Part shown: positions 33,191 through 43,815 of the stretch, piece by piece
How positions within the stretch are numbered: position 1 is the first letter of the stretch
How the letters are laid out: every line of letters begins with the position of its first letter
Source of the DNA: Tricholoma matsutake
Lineage: Eukaryota; Basidiomycota; Agaricomycetes; Agaricales; Tricholomataceae
NCBI GenBank assembly: GCA_026075535.2
Contig: AP026544.2
Coordinates: forward strand, 1,488,001 to 1,552,000
Direction of reading: 5' to 3'
DNA: 64,000 nt
Notes under the pieces: generated by a model
Told to the model about the DNA's origin: nothing
The model's database searches: none
Seen by the model: the letters and a program-made list of their open reading frames with translations, nothing else
Position numbers and translations under genes: made by a program

Positions 33191-34273
33191 ATGGCTAAAG
33201 CTTCAACAGCAAAATCCAAACAAATTGCAAAGGCAAAGTTAGCATCGACCACTAGCAGCCAGAAAACTAGAGAGAATTTGATCAGGAAGCCCAGTGCTGG
33301 AAGTTAGTATTGTATTTTGTTTCCATTGAGGCCCTTATTTATCACTTCACTTGAATAGAGGCGAAGTCAAATAAGCAAGGCAACGCTGCTGTTAGCAAGA
33401 CAGTGAAGAAGGTGCTTGAGAAGCAAAGTTCCCAAAGTGAGTATTTTATTTCTGTTGAGACTTTTCCTTATTGCTTCACTTCAATAGGTGCAAAATCAAA
33501 TGAAGAAGTCTTTGCTGCCAAGATCAAACAACTTACAGGTGAGTCCCATTGCTCTCCTCCATGATATACCATGTTGACCCTTTTAGCTGAGAATGCGGCC
33601 TTGCGTAAGGCCAACGCCATAAAAGAAAATGTCAGTCCAATGATACTGCGGCCAGAGAGGGCTCTGCTGGTGACAGATTCAACCTTCGGGCTAAAATGGG
33701 CCTTGCAGATGATGATGAGTTATATGGTGCCCTCAAGTGAGTTACTTTCTTTTTTTATGCTCATTCTTATCTGAGGATTTGCAGTGCTGTGTTCAAGATG
33801 CAGTCAACAAGGCTGGGCTTGACTATAGGATTAAATGGCACTGCCAACCCAAGCACCTTATTGCCCAGGTCATTGGGGTGGTATGTTGTTGATTGCCAAT
33901 CTTGCATAAATTCCCTTTCACCTAGATCCCCTAGGCTCGAGAACACCACAAGTATTTCAAGTGATTCCCACATGGATGGGCAATTGAAGAATTCATCAGG
34001 TCTAGTCTCAAGAACAAGTGTGCTTATGCATGTAAACAGGGATATTTCCAAGAACTTGGTAATGCAAACAATGCAGGGAGCAATGGTTGTGAGGAGTCTC
34101 TAAATGGTGATATGGGTGATGATGAGGCTGAAGCTGGAAATGGAGAATTTGAAGGCAATGTTGAGGATGATGAGCTTGAAGCTGAAAATGGGGAATTCGA
34201 AGGTGACATGGAGGATGACATGGCTGAAGCTGGAAATGGGGAATTCGAAGGCAATAATGAGAAGGATGCCTAA
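33191..34273 (+). pseudogene. Multi-exon gene of unknown function, Agaricomycete family
   Basis: ATG 33191 opens MAKASTAKSKQIAKAKLAST, a basic start. Short introns follow with good signals: GTTAGT...AATAG (33302-33358), GTGAGT...AATAG (33437-33487) and GTGAGT...TTTTAG (33539-33587). Exon 4 carries AGDRFNLRAKMGLADDDELY and GALK, the core signature of the family, and exon 5 DAVNKAGLDYRIKWHCQPKH. A later exon reads FPHGWAIEEFIRSSLKNKCA and YACKQGYFQELG, then an acidic repeat with GNGEFEGN units, stop at 34271-34273. A TGA at 33962-33964 sits where Arg fits. Small predicted nuclear protein; no function known to me. Confidence 0.55.
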
Positions 34274-34830
34274 GTATTTTTGTTGCATATGAGTGGGTAT
34301 TTTCTCATTTGCAAGATGTTGAATTTTTGTCATTAAAGGTGACATTTCCTGTATTAAACTGGATGTAATCCAACTCTAATTTTTAATGGTTACTGTCATG
34401 AGAATTGCCCCTAAGTGTTTGAATGATTTTCACTCCACTGTTGTGAAAACTCATTGTTAGATGTATGAATAGTTTCAGTTGGCAAGCAAGGGGGTGCCAG
34501 CCTGGGAATCCCATACTGGTGCCTGGTTAGTTAGTCCAGCTGCAGGCTGTGAAAACAAAAAAAAAGGACACCTCTGGAACAGGACCTCAGAACACCAAAT
34601 TGAGTACATTAAAACATGTTATTAGTATCCACAGACAGTATGGAGAGTGGTACAGCTGCAAAATGTGGGCTGATTTGGATTCTGTGTGGAATTCTGAGGT
34701 AGAAGCTGTTCCAATTGTACGATATTCAGAACCATCAATCAATGACAGTGTGAGTCCTGTCGTTAGCTTTATCAGTGGAGATATACTTACTATGTTCGAC
34801 AGAACAACCAACTGAGTGAAAGTAGCAGTG
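34274..34830. other. Intergenic, possible exon remnants
   Basis: A+T-rich 3' flank of the previous gene. An open stretch at 34549-34815 (VISIHRQYGEWYSCKMWADL) may be an exon of the gene ending in the PHD finger, but its splice sites are not clear. Confidence 0.3.
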
Positions 34831-35195
34831 GAAATGAAGGCAGTGTGAACAATGCAAATCACATACAGGCAGCGGTGGCAACAGAAATTGAAATTCCTGA
34901 GGAATTGGGACCATCAAAGTGCAAAAGGGTTCCACACAAACTTGCAGACACATTAAATGGGTGTTTATGCGGGCAAGTCCTCTACAGTTCATTGAATGGG
35001 GTACTCGAGTGCAAACAAGCTGGTTGTGAGACTCAGTGGGTAAGTACAGCATATTATGAGCACTGATGAATTTTCTGACTCACTTTATATGTCCAGTATC
35101 ATCTACAATGTGTAGAACTTGAGCTAGAGCCACGGAATTGGGTGTGCATCACCTGTGAGGCATCTGGGCGAGGACGCGGAGGGAAGTGCCAATGA
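34831..35195 (+). pseudogene. PHD-finger C-terminal exons
   Basis: Two exons joined in phase 0 by a 57-base intron (35039-35095, GTAAGT ... CTGAC ... CCAG). Before the intron: CLCGQVLYSSLNGVLECKQA and GCETQW. After it: YHLQCVELELEPRNWVCITC and EASGRGRGG, stop at 35193. Cysteines and histidine follow the PHD order C-x-C, C-x4-C, H-x2-C, C-x2-C with the usual aromatic residues (W before YH, W before VC). Such fingers commonly read histone tails. In this context they look like the tail of a larger repetitive-gene product whose first part is missing, so I treat it as a fragment. Confidence 0.6.
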
Positions 35196-36190
35196 TGATG
35201 AGGTCATATTACTATATATAGAAGCATTCCTGATTAGGTAAGTTAGTTAGTCCAGCAGAATTGGCCTTAGCAAAAAAATCAACCCTGGGTCTTTTTTTTT
35301 GATGCCAGAGCACCCTTGTTGGCAAGTTATGAAAATACTTCATTGACAGCATGAAAACTTGTTGCTATGGCATGATGAAATAGCCTTGCAAAGTGGATGG
35401 ATAACCACTTTCCTGACCCTCTGAAAATCTTGCAAAAACAGGGCAAAATCCAGCTACTTGAAATGTAGTTAGGTACTCCATTGAAAAGATGGAAGTCATC
35501 CCCAGGGATGAATTCAACAGGGTATGAATATGGACAAATTTCGAGGTGTTTTCAGCCTCTTAACTCATCCATTCTGAGGGAGAATTTTTACAACTTTTAG
35601 TGAGTGTTTTTCTCTGAAAACCAGATGATTTTTATTCTTTTTCAACAGCCATAAAGGACAAAAATTCTACCCTAAATGGATTACTTTCTACTCAATTTCT
35701 TCACCTCATTGGCTGAAATACTGGATGATTTTCCACATCCGATGGTCTCACTGTGGGTTCTGAACTTTGGTTCGAACCCAAACTTGGTAGAACCAAACTC
35801 AAAGTTCGAGTTCAAGTTCACACAATTTCCAAACCTGAACCTAATGTTTGGTTCGGGGTTCTAGGGTGAAAGTGGTGAACAGGTTTGAACCTGTTCAAAC
35901 CAACAATGGCGCATCATCAATGGTGGGTGTGGCCATGTGACCATTTGTTGAAATTTTCTCTTCATCGCTGCCAACACCTTGCATGTGGCCATTGCCCAAG
36001 TGCCACAAAATGATGAATATTTGTCAATTAATTGTCTTTTGCATTTTAATCTATTGTCACCAGGTACATCCATGCAGTTGTTGCAACCAGAGTGCCACAA
36101 AATTCTTCAGGAGCCTGTTTTGAGACTTATCTTTGAATTTCCTTTTTTTGTGGGGTTTGCAAGCCTCGCCTATAAAAGCCTTCAAGACTT
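35196..36190. other. Noncoding, probable end of a hAT element
   Basis: No gene. Around 35750-35900 there are many direct and inverted copies of GGTTCGAACCC/GTTTGGTTC words and TAGGGTGAAAGTGGTGAACAG, a composition typical of hAT subterminal regions. The words GTTAGTTAGTCCAGC occur both at about 34520 and 35240. Confidence 0.35.
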
Positions 36191-37187
36191 ATGAGTAAGT
36201 CATTGATTCTCCACTTTTCTTTCATGCTCGGTGCTCAGCTTACTAGTACCATCTCTCCTGATCTCAGCTGTGCTCAGCGTGCAGATGGCACATTGAAAGA
36301 TGCATCGGAGATAGAATGGCACTATGACAAGGATGATGACTCACCAATGGCTACAACTGCATTATCATGTTGCTCAGGGCACACTTCCCGACCCTCTGCT
36401 CATGCTGTGGACCAGAATAATGCCATGAACATCAGACCTTCATTGCCATCCAGATCAGCACCAACTGGTACTAAGCGAATGGCTTCTCCTTGTCAGCTTG
36501 CCCCACAATGCCGTGTCCGTCTCAAGGTTAACACTCTGGCTGACTCTAGTGCCACCGCTATGTCGTCACCAGGTGACTCAGATTCAGAGGTCACAGACAT
36601 CCTGAGTGATGACTTTGACAAGTTACAAGCAATAGCAGATGCTGATCATGAGGTAGATTATCTTCCCTTACTATTATACTTGTTTTAATGTTGATCTCGG
36701 ATGACTAGGCCTCAACTGTGAGAAGCCATCAAGATCTTACTGCCAATATACAAACAATTTTTGAGTGGGAGAAGGAGCATAAAGATCCCAATACTGGAAA
36801 AGTTCAGGATGGGCATTGGTGTAAAATTTGTTGGTAAGTCTGATTTGTAATGTCCTGTCAACAGTAACATTCGCTAATGTTGTTAATGACTTCAGGGAAA
36901 ACCCCCATGTTGAAAAGAAGGCCTGCTTCTTGACAGGAAGTATGACCTCACTTTGTATGCGCATCACTCAGTGAGTACAACTTCTTTGCTGACTCAGATC
37001 CCATCCTTTTGTGTAGCCATCAAGATCACGTTAAACTCTATTGAGAGCCATACAGAGAGCTAGGAATTTCCACTAATGCTCGAGTTCTATCACGAACACC
37101 AACTGACTCAAGCAGTGATAGGTACATTACTTGCCATATCCATTTTTTCACAATACATCTAACTTTGTATTATTATTCACTGGCAGT
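36191..37187 (+). pseudogene. hAT transposase N-terminus with BED zinc finger
   Basis: The first exon encodes an acidic, Ser-rich leader. Short introns (donor about 36652, and GTAAGT at 36833) separate the next pieces TIFEWEKEHKDPNTGKVQDG and GHWCKICW, ENPHVEKKACFLTGSMTSLC and SHQDHVKLY. The order GHWCKIC ... FLTG ... H-x-D-H matches the BED-like finger that opens fungal hAT transposases. The catalytic part is absent: sequence after about 37187 belongs to the minus-strand Helitron. This is a 5' fragment. Confidence 0.55.
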
Positions 37188-37221
37188 TTACAACAAACAA
37201 ATCTAGACTTGTTGACTTGCA

Positions 37222-37763
37222 CTAGAGGGCCACTGCTTTGCACAGCATATCTGAGTTCTCCGAGGTGTGGGTTTCATGTCTGTACACAGCTATAACAGCA
37301 TTCTCCACCACAATAGCTGTTACATCCTGAAAGTTGTACACACAAGAGTGGCCAGTGAACATTCCATCATGGTACCAGACCATCCCAGTATCTGTAATGA
37401 TATGCTCAGTAAAATGTTCATTGGCAAGATACACAACTCCTTTGAGAACATAGCAAACATGGGAACCCCAACAACTGATTTCAAGCACAGGATCCATGGG
37501 TATTGTAGAATCAAAGTTATTGCTCAAGTCAAATGCAAGTAATGGTGGAGTTTGAGCAAAAGATGATGTACAGGACAAATTATTACCACAGGTGGGACAT
37601 CTGGCATGTAAGGTAAGCACAAAGTCATTCAGGCAGGCTTGCAAACTTAATCCTGGTCTGCCAAATATAACCACTTCACCATTGCAGGTGGGTGACCTGT
37701 TTCTGTCAACATTGTGTCCATTTGGGCAGGTAATGTCTGCAATAATAACAGGAGCAGTAGCCT
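37222..37763 (-). pseudogene. Helitron C-terminal USP-like domain, histidine half
   Basis: Continues exactly in frame from 43816 when gypsy-1 and one GAGTC copy are removed: upstream ...FEQILKT, downstream QATAPVIIADITCPNGHNVD. Then come a CPTC pair (about 37585) and the histidine box LANEHFTEHIITDTGMVWYH (about 37375-37435), ending at a stop at 37222. With the NSCAYDA cysteine box at 44108 this makes a complete peptidase-C19-like (ubiquitin-specific protease) layout. Activity is inferred. Confidence 0.7.
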
Positions 37764-37768
37764 GAGTC
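37764..37768. repeat. Target-site duplication of gypsy-1, left
   Basis: GAGTC, repeated at 43816-43820. Confidence 0.85.
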
Positions 37769-38194
37769 TATAAGGGCAACCTAAGCCTCTAGCAAAGGGA
37801 AATCCGAAGTTAAAATTATACTACATAATACAGGCATTGGGGGCGCACCTAGCAAAGGGAAATCCGAAGAGAAAACTCTAAGGATCCCCTTGCTGATGCC
37901 CAGTACATGTGAAGACGACAAAAATCAAATATAACCTAAAAATAGAAAAAGGCGGAGATAGGCAGATCAAGGCCGCCGAATGACATCATACCAAGGGGTA
38001 TGTGTCGGAAGGGGTACTCCGCCTCTAAATATAAAAGTGTCAACATATACAAACATGATAGCAAGGGAAAATTAGTAATAAAATCCGGAAAAATCATAGA
38101 AAATGAAGAATAGAAGGAAATGAGGTGGGGAAAAATATGGGACAAACATAAAAAATAGGAAAAACACACAGGGCACCCCCTTAGTCCCCTTACA
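37769..38194 (-). repeat. 3' LTR of gypsy-1
   Basis: On the minus strand starts TGTAAGGGGACTAAGG and ends in CCTTATA instead of CA. Differs from the 5' LTR at two sites (CAGTACATG against CAGTATATG; GGCAGATC against GGCGGATC). Confidence 0.95.
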
Positions 38195-38206
38195 TCACCC
38201 CCTCTC
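38195..38206 (-). other. Polypurine tract of gypsy-1
   Basis: GAGAGGGGGTGA on the minus strand, between the pol stop and the 3' LTR; presumed primer for plus-strand DNA synthesis. Confidence 0.6.
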
Positions 38207-41200
38207 TAAGATGCATCGCCCCGATGCATTCGAAATCGTATATGACCAAAGTCCATGACTTGAATGCGACGCGGTGCAGCAGTGTGCCGTCGGTGGAATT
38301 CCTTGATTAACCGAGGGGCATTTACATCAGACTCTTCGACCCATGAGTTCTCCTCATACCCATAACCCTTCCAATGTACCAAATACTGGAGTTTTCCTCG
38401 ACGCAAACGGCTGTCCAAGATTGACTCGACTTCATATTGGGGTTCTCCCTCGATCACTGTAGGTGGTGGTGGTGGGTGTGAATGGCATCCCGGGAACGGA
38501 TCTGGGGGAGCTGGAAGCAATTTGACGACATGGAAGACGGGATGGAGTCTGGACATGGAGGCTGGGAGGCATAGACGATAGGCATGTGTTCCAACGCACT
38601 TGACAATGGGGAAAGGTCCCAAGAAGCAATGAGCGAGTTTCTTGGATGGACGTGTAGTGGAGATGTCACTGGAGTCAAGATAAACTCGATCACCAACCTT
38701 GTACTGAGGGGTTGGGGAGTGGCGCTGGTTGTAAAATCGCGCCATGTCGTCCTTCGCCTTTGCTAAGGCTGCCCTTGCCTCCTCCAAGCTATCCCTCATG
38801 CGTTCTGTGAACTCATTCACTGTCTCGATGTGTGAGGGAGTTTGGCGAGGTTCAAATCCCATGCGTGGATGTCGTCCAGTGTCTAAGAGGAAAGGGGTCT
38901 GTTGAGTGGAAGCATGGACATGGTTGTTGTACCCAAACTCGGCCAAAGGAAGGAGATCATCCCAATCGTCCTGGCATTCATTGACAAAGAGGCGGATGTA
39001 CTGCTCCAGTTCCTGGTTGACTCGCTCCGTCTGGCCATCAGTTTGTGGGTGATAAGCAGTTGAAGCAAGGAGTTTGATCCCCAGGAGTCGGTACAGCTCA
39101 CGAGTGAACTCTGCCATGAACTGAGGGCCACGATCCGAGAGGAAGGCACCAGGAAGTCCATGTAATTTCCACACGTGGTGGAGGTAGAGTCGAGCGGCAC
39201 CTAGGGCACTGACAGTGGTGTGAGTGGGAATGAAGTGAGCGCGTTTTCCCACTGAGTCAACTGTGCACATCACCGCATCAAACCCGTTTGACTCTGGCAA
39301 TTCCACCACAAAGTCGACGCTGACGACATCCCAACAACTCTCTGGAACAGGAAGAGGGTGTAGCTCACCAATAGGCTTGCGACGAGGGACCTTGGTGCGT
39401 AAGCAAAGGTCACAAGTGCGACAATACTGACCAATGAGCCGTGACATTTGTGGCCACCAATAGTTCCGTGAGGTGAGCTCCAAGGTCTTCCAGCGTCCGG
39501 GGTGGCCAGCAATCTGTGAGTCATGGTGTTGGGATATGATGCGCCGGCGAAGGTCAGGGTCATTGGGAACATAGATGTGATCCCTGAAATACAACAAGTC
39601 CTCCTTTTCAGCCCACTCTGCCGCACGTAAGGAAAGGGTTGATCCCTTCCTCAGTTCTTTAACAGCTCGGGCGACAACATCCTCATGTAAACCGCTATGG
39701 TTTGCGCGACGAATGTCACGTAGAATGTCCCGCTCCTCACCCTGGGGTACGATGCCCTCCAGTGCCCGAATGGTGAACAGGTCTGGCTGCAACAGCACAA
39801 TGTTTTGGTTGTCACCGCTGCCATCCCCATGGTCTGCACATCGGGATAGGGCATCGGTCTTCCCCATGCTGCAACCCGGACGGTGGTGCAAGGAGAAGTC
39901 GAATCTAGATAGATACAGGGACCAACGAGCTTGACGACGGTTCAATTTCTTGGCCGTCATGAAGTACTCGAGGTTCTTGTGATCCGTCCAAATTTCCACC
40001 TTGTGTTGGGCACCCTCGAGGAAGTGTCGCCACTCCTCAAGCGCACGCATTATCGCCAACATCTCCTTGTCATGGATCTCATAGTTTCTCTCTACAGCAC
40101 TAAGGCTTTTGGAGTAGAATGCAACAGGATGCCACTTCTGGTCCTCCGGAGACTGCTGAGACAACACAGCACCCGTCGCAAAGTCAGAACTGTCAGCTTC
40201 TACACGAAAAGGACGTGAATCATCAGCAAAGGTAAGGATCGGAGCGGAAGTGACCATCTCCTTAAGCTTTTCGAATGCCTCCTGTTGTGCATTATCCCAC
40301 CTCCATGCCTCCTTTCCTGTCAAGTCGAACAGCGGTCGTGCATGATGTGAGAAATCCTTGATAAAACGCCGATAAAAATTGATGAAGCCCAGGAAAGACT
40401 GCACCTCCTTCTTGTTCGTGGGCATCGGCCAAGCTGTGACCCCATTTACCTTGATAGGATCCATCTCCACTTGACCCTCCGAGATAATCAGGCCGAGGTA
40501 CTCGATCTTGGTCCTTTCGAACTCGCATTTGTCCTGACAAAGGTAGAGTTTGTACTGTCGAAGTCGCTCTAGGATGAGGCGCGTGATGCGACGGTGCTCT
40601 TCAACCATGCGAGTGAAGATGAGGATGTCGTCAAGATAGATGCAGACAACGCCTTCGAGGATGAGGTCATGGAAGATGTCGTTCATCATGGTCTGAAAGG
40701 TGGCAGGGCTATTAGTAAGGCCAAAGAACATGACAAGCGGTTCAAAAAGACCACGGTTGGTACGAAAGGCTGCCTTCCACTCATCTCCCTCCTTTATCCT
40801 CACATTATTATAGCCCCAACAGACATCGAGCTTGGTGAAGTATCGGGCTCCACGGAGCTGGTTTACGAGTTCGGAGATGAGGGGTAGTGGGTAGCGATTT
40901 TTGACTGTGATGTTGTTGAGTCTTCTGTAGTCTTGAACCGGTCGAAGTGAGCCATCCTTCTTCTTGACAAAGAAAAAGGGAGAGGCCATGGGTGACTTCG
41001 ATGGTCGAATACGTCCAGAGGCCAGGTGCTCGTCGATGAACTGGTCAAGCTGCCATTGTTCCTCCGGAGAGAGAGGATAGACCTTGCAGGATGAAGGGGT
41101 TGCACCGGGGGTGAGTTCGATTGCGTGATCCCATGGCTTACGCGCAGGAAGAGAGTCGAATGACTCCTTGGAGAACACGTCTTCAAACTCATGGAGATGA

Positions 41201-42108
41201 GGGAGTAAGGAGTTAGTAGAGGATTTAGCAGCGTTGTTTTTGTGGAAGGCCTCGGTGAGGCGTTGGGATATGTTCGATGTGGCACACACCTCATGCGATG
41301 AGCAAATCGCAGTGTAGAAGATCCGATCACCCTCCTCCACTTCCTCTGGGTCCTCATCATCATCATCCGAGTCCGGCATTAGATCAGGAACCCCTTCCAA
41401 TTCCACTTCAGGTATAGGCAGGGGTCCAGCACGACACTTCTGAGTTCGTCGTATTGCCGCCTTCTGTCCACGATGTTCTTGCCTGGCTTCTGTGAAACAC
41501 GTCCGACAGTGGGATGGACATCGGCTCATGGTAACCTCCCCGGTGCACCAGTCGACCTCTGGGTTATGGTCTCGAAGCCATGGATATCCCAAAATCGCCT
41601 TTTGCTTTCCTAATTGAGTGACAGCAAAAAGGGCATGCTCACTATGATCTTTGTAACGGAGAACCAGGTCTGCAACCTCTCGGATGGCACCAGCTTCATT
41701 TGGGGATCCATCCACGTTATATACAGGTATCGGACGTGAGAGTGAGTGAGTATTTAGACGATGTTGTTGTACCAGATGGGAATCGATGAAGAGACCAGTC
41801 GCACCAGAGTCCAGGAGCGCAGAGACACCGAGTATCTGTCCAGTGTCAGTCGTCTGCAGTTCGATGGCTAGGTTTAAGGAAAGTGCAGAGGGAGTGGATG
41901 CCACAATATACTTGCGTGGTAGTTTACGCTCCCATGATCTAATTTTGGGACGTGGAGTAGAAGGAGAGATGGGGAGAGCAGGTACGTCTTTAGCCAACTT
42001 CGAAGGGTCAGAGAGGGGAGCAGTCACAGAAATGGATTCATTCTCCAGGGATTCAACTGACAAGACTTCAAAGCGGTTATGGACAGGCAGTGAGGGCGTA
42101 CGATTCAC
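38206..42108 (-). CDS. pol: gypsy-1 pol polyprotein with chromodomain
   Basis: 1300 codons without interruption. Protease ALLDSGATGLFIDS (Asp100). Reverse transcriptase about residues 330-540 with KLDVCWGYNNVRI and YLDD at 491-494. RNase H from about 630 (VEADSSDFATGAVL, Asp639). Integrase: HHDSQIAGHPGRW ... CRTCDLC zinc finger at 861-902, catalytic Asp932, Asp992 and Glu1028 (35 residues between the last two), followed by the conserved AFLSDRGPQF and STAYHPQTDGQTERVNQEL. Chromodomain at about 1224-1275 (QYEVESILDSRL, LVHWKGYGYEENSWV), which usually steers integration to heterochromatin. The frame lies -1 to gag and overlaps its end; the track start at 42108 is GTG, so translation is probably by -1 frameshift, not a new start. 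Confidence 0.95.
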   Translation of the reverse strand: MNRTPSLPVHNRFEVLSVESLENESISVTAPLSDPSKLAKDVPALPISPSTPRPKIRSWERKLPRKYIVASTPSALSLNLAIELQTTDTGQILGVSALLDSGATGLFIDSHLVQQHRLNTHSLSRPIPVYNVDGSPNEAGAIREVADLVLRYKDHSEHALFAVTQLGKQKAILGYPWLRDHNPEVDWCTGEVTMSRCPSHCRTCFTEARQEHRGQKAAIRRTQKCRAGPLPIPEVELEGVPDLMPDSDDDDEDPEEVEEGDRIFYTAICSSHEVCATSNISQRLTEAFHKNNAAKSSTNSLLPHLHEFEDVFSKESFDSLPARKPWDHAIELTPGATPSSCKVYPLSPEEQWQLDQFIDEHLASGRIRPSKSPMASPFFFVKKKDGSLRPVQDYRRLNNITVKNRYPLPLISELVNQLRGARYFTKLDVCWGYNNVRIKEGDEWKAAFRTNRGLFEPLVMFFGLTNSPATFQTMMNDIFHDLILEGVVCIYLDDILIFTRMVEEHRRITRLILERLRQYKLYLCQDKCEFERTKIEYLGLIISEGQVEMDPIKVNGVTAWPMPTNKKEVQSFLGFINFYRRFIKDFSHHARPLFDLTGKEAWRWDNAQQEAFEKLKEMVTSAPILTFADDSRPFRVEADSSDFATGAVLSQQSPEDQKWHPVAFYSKSLSAVERNYEIHDKEMLAIMRALEEWRHFLEGAQHKVEIWTDHKNLEYFMTAKKLNRRQARWSLYLSRFDFSLHHRPGCSMGKTDALSRCADHGDGSGDNQNIVLLQPDLFTIRALEGIVPQGEERDILRDIRRANHSGLHEDVVARAVKELRKGSTLSLRAAEWAEKEDLLYFRDHIYVPNDPDLRRRIISQHHDSQIAGHPGRWKTLELTSRNYWWPQMSRLIGQYCRTCDLCLRTKVPRRKPIGELHPLPVPESCWDVVSVDFVVELPESNGFDAVMCTVDSVGKRAHFIPTHTTVSALGAARLYLHHVWKLHGLPGAFLSDRGPQFMAEFTRELYRLLGIKLLASTAYHPQTDGQTERVNQELEQYIRLFVNECQDDWDDLLPLAEFGYNNHVHASTQQTPFLLDTGRHPRMGFEPRQTPSHIETVNEFTERMRDSLEEARAALAKAKDDMARFYNQRHSPTPQYKVGDRVYLDSSDISTTRPSKKLAHCFLGPFPIVKCVGTHAYRLCLPASMSRLHPVFHVVKLLPAPPDPFPGCHSHPPPPPTVIEGEPQYEVESILDSRLRRGKLQYLVHWKGYGYEENSWVEESDVNAPRLIKEFHRRHTAAPRRIQVMDFGHIRFRMHRGDAS

Positions 42109-43223
42109 TCGCTGCGAATAGGAAAATCCTGCTCCTCTACAACTTCCAGCTTAACCTCCTCTGCAACTTGATCCTTCGCTTCCTCAACATCTACAAGTGC
42201 CAACAAATCTTGCAGGAGTTCGTCTCGTCCCTCGGGGGTGAGCATGCGGATATCCTGACGATGGGGACACGCTCCAGCCCTGTGTCCAGGTTCCCCACAA
42301 CGGTAGCAGAGATCCAACTTACATGCACGGCTGCGGGCTGCATCAACATCCATTGGTACTGGGATATTGATGGCTGGTGTGGGAGTTTGACGAGCAGGAA
42401 TGGGGTTAGGGCGGGGGAGGCTTCGATTGAAGGTGTAGGGTGTATGAGTGGTAGTTGGAGCACGGAATGCAGCATTAAACGCCGCATTTGTGAGTCGGTT
42501 CTCATCACAGAGTGAAGCAGCTTCATACCAAGCAAGGATATCATCGTCCGCTGGGCGCCCTTCCAACATCTGTGCAATCTGGTCCTGAATTTCTCGGTTG
42601 AGCCCCCGTCGGAACTTCACCACTACTGGTAACCCACTCCCATACCCTGCCATGTCCACCAAATCCTTGAACTCATCAATATAGTCGTCCACGGATCGAT
42701 GTCCCTGGTGGTAAGTGGATGACTCAAGTCGTGTCACTGCTCGGTGGCGTTCATTGAGGGGGCAGAAGTGGCGTACGAACTCAGCTCGAAAGTCACCCCA
42801 AGTGGAGAAAGGTAGAGAACTGAGTTCTTTAGTTTGACGTAGGATATGGTCCACATAGAGATAGGCGCGTTCAGATTTCATGTATGTGAAGGCCCAATAA
42901 ATTTTTGCAGCCTCATCGACGAATTGATGCGACTGGAGACTAATGTATAACTCACAGGAATTAAGGAATGCACGTCCCTGCGCACGTGCACCATTAAATT
43001 CGGCGGGGGGGGATGGTTTGATCTGGGCATGTTCCTTAGTGGACGCGTTTGGCAAAACGTCGTTGTTGGGTGCACTTGGAGTCATGAAGGGGGAACTATT
43101 AGTCGTAGGGTTAGCCTGGAGGGTCCTAACGAAGTTTTCAATCGTAGATTTAAGTGAGTCAATTTGCGCGCGCATTCCGGAAACGTCGCTTTCAAGCGCG
43201 TCGAAGCGTTCTGATGCGTCCAT
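42105..43223 (-). CDS. gag: gypsy-1 gag
   Basis: 372 codons from ATG 43223 to TGA 42105-42107. Retrotransposon-gag domain: AKIYWAFTYMKSERAYLYVD, FSTWGDFRAEFVRHFCPLNE, SVDDYIDEFKDLVDMAGYG. One CCHC knuckle CYRCGEPGHRAGAC, then an acidic tail. The open frame extends upstream of the ATG (TVPDTLAFIAPPFSPNALPS), conserved in the copy at 62.8 kb but without an in-frame ATG. It ends with a real TGA stop, which shows that TGA is read as stop in this genome. Confidence 0.9.
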   Translation of the reverse strand: MDASERFDALESDVSGMRAQIDSLKSTIENFVRTLQANPTTNSSPFMTPSAPNNDVLPNASTKEHAQIKPSPPAEFNGARAQGRAFLNSCELYISLQSHQFVDEAAKIYWAFTYMKSERAYLYVDHILRQTKELSSLPFSTWGDFRAEFVRHFCPLNERHRAVTRLESSTYHQGHRSVDDYIDEFKDLVDMAGYGSGLPVVVKFRRGLNREIQDQIAQMLEGRPADDDILAWYEAASLCDENRLTNAAFNAAFRAPTTTHTPYTFNRSLPRPNPIPARQTPTPAINIPVPMDVDAARSRACKLDLCYRCGEPGHRAGACPHRQDIRMLTPEGRDELLQDLLALVDVEEAKDQVAEEVKLEVVEEQDFPIRSE

Positions 43224-43389
43224 GTCGCTAGGGAGCGCGTTTGGCGAAAATGGCGGCGCGATAAAGGCGAGAGTATCTGGAACGGTGTGTAGGGACTCTG
43301 TGGAGCTTTGGGAAGCGTCGTCCAGTCCGTACCTGCCTATTTTGGGCAGCGCGTTCGCGATTTTCGGGCCTTAGGGGAGAGTTTTCTAC

Positions 43390-43815
43390 TATAAGGGCAA
43401 CCTAAGCCTCTAGCAAAGGGAAATCCGAAGTTAAAATTATACTACATAATACAGGCATTGGGGGCGCACCTAGCAAAGGGAAATCCGAAGAGAAAACTCT
43501 AAGGATCCCCTTGCTGATGCCCAGTATATGTGAAGACGACAAAAATCAAATATAACCTAAAAATAGAAAAAGGCGGAGATAGGCGGATCAAGGCCGCCGA
43601 ATGACATCATACCAAGGGGTATGTGTCGGAAGGGGTACTCCGCCTCTAAATATAAAAGTGTCAACATATACAAACATGATAGCAAGGGAAAATTAGTAAT
43701 AAAATCCGGAAAAATCATAGAAAATGAAGAATAGAAGGAAATGAGGTGGGGAAAAATATGGGACAAACATAAAAAATAGGAAAAACACACAGGGCACCCC
43801 CTTAGTCCCCTTACA
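43390..43815 (-). repeat. 5' LTR of gypsy-1
   Basis: 426 bases, 99.5 percent identical to 37769-38194. Carries the promoter for the element. Confidence 0.95.
43644..43659 (-). promoter_or_regulatory. TATA-like element in the 5' LTR of gypsy-1
   Basis: ACTTTTATATTTAGAG on the minus strand, in the middle of the LTR, a plausible core promoter. Inferred from position and base composition only. Confidence 0.35.

Larger units (their letters stand above)
37769..43815 (-). mobile_element. Ty3/gypsy chromodomain retrotransposon (gypsy-1), young and apparently intact
   Basis: 426-base LTRs at both ends differ at only two positions, a GAGTC duplication flanks them, and gag and pol are open. CpG dinucleotides are frequent (10 in 38221-38340, against none in 44041-44160 of the surrounding Helitron). 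All this indicates a recent insertion. It disrupts the protease domain of the Helitron. Confidence 0.95.

Noticed and set aside
37200..37230. Helitron 3' end at a CTAG followed by T near 37223
   Set aside because: The tetranucleotide coincides with the ORF stop and no preceding hairpin is present, so the boundary cannot be supported.
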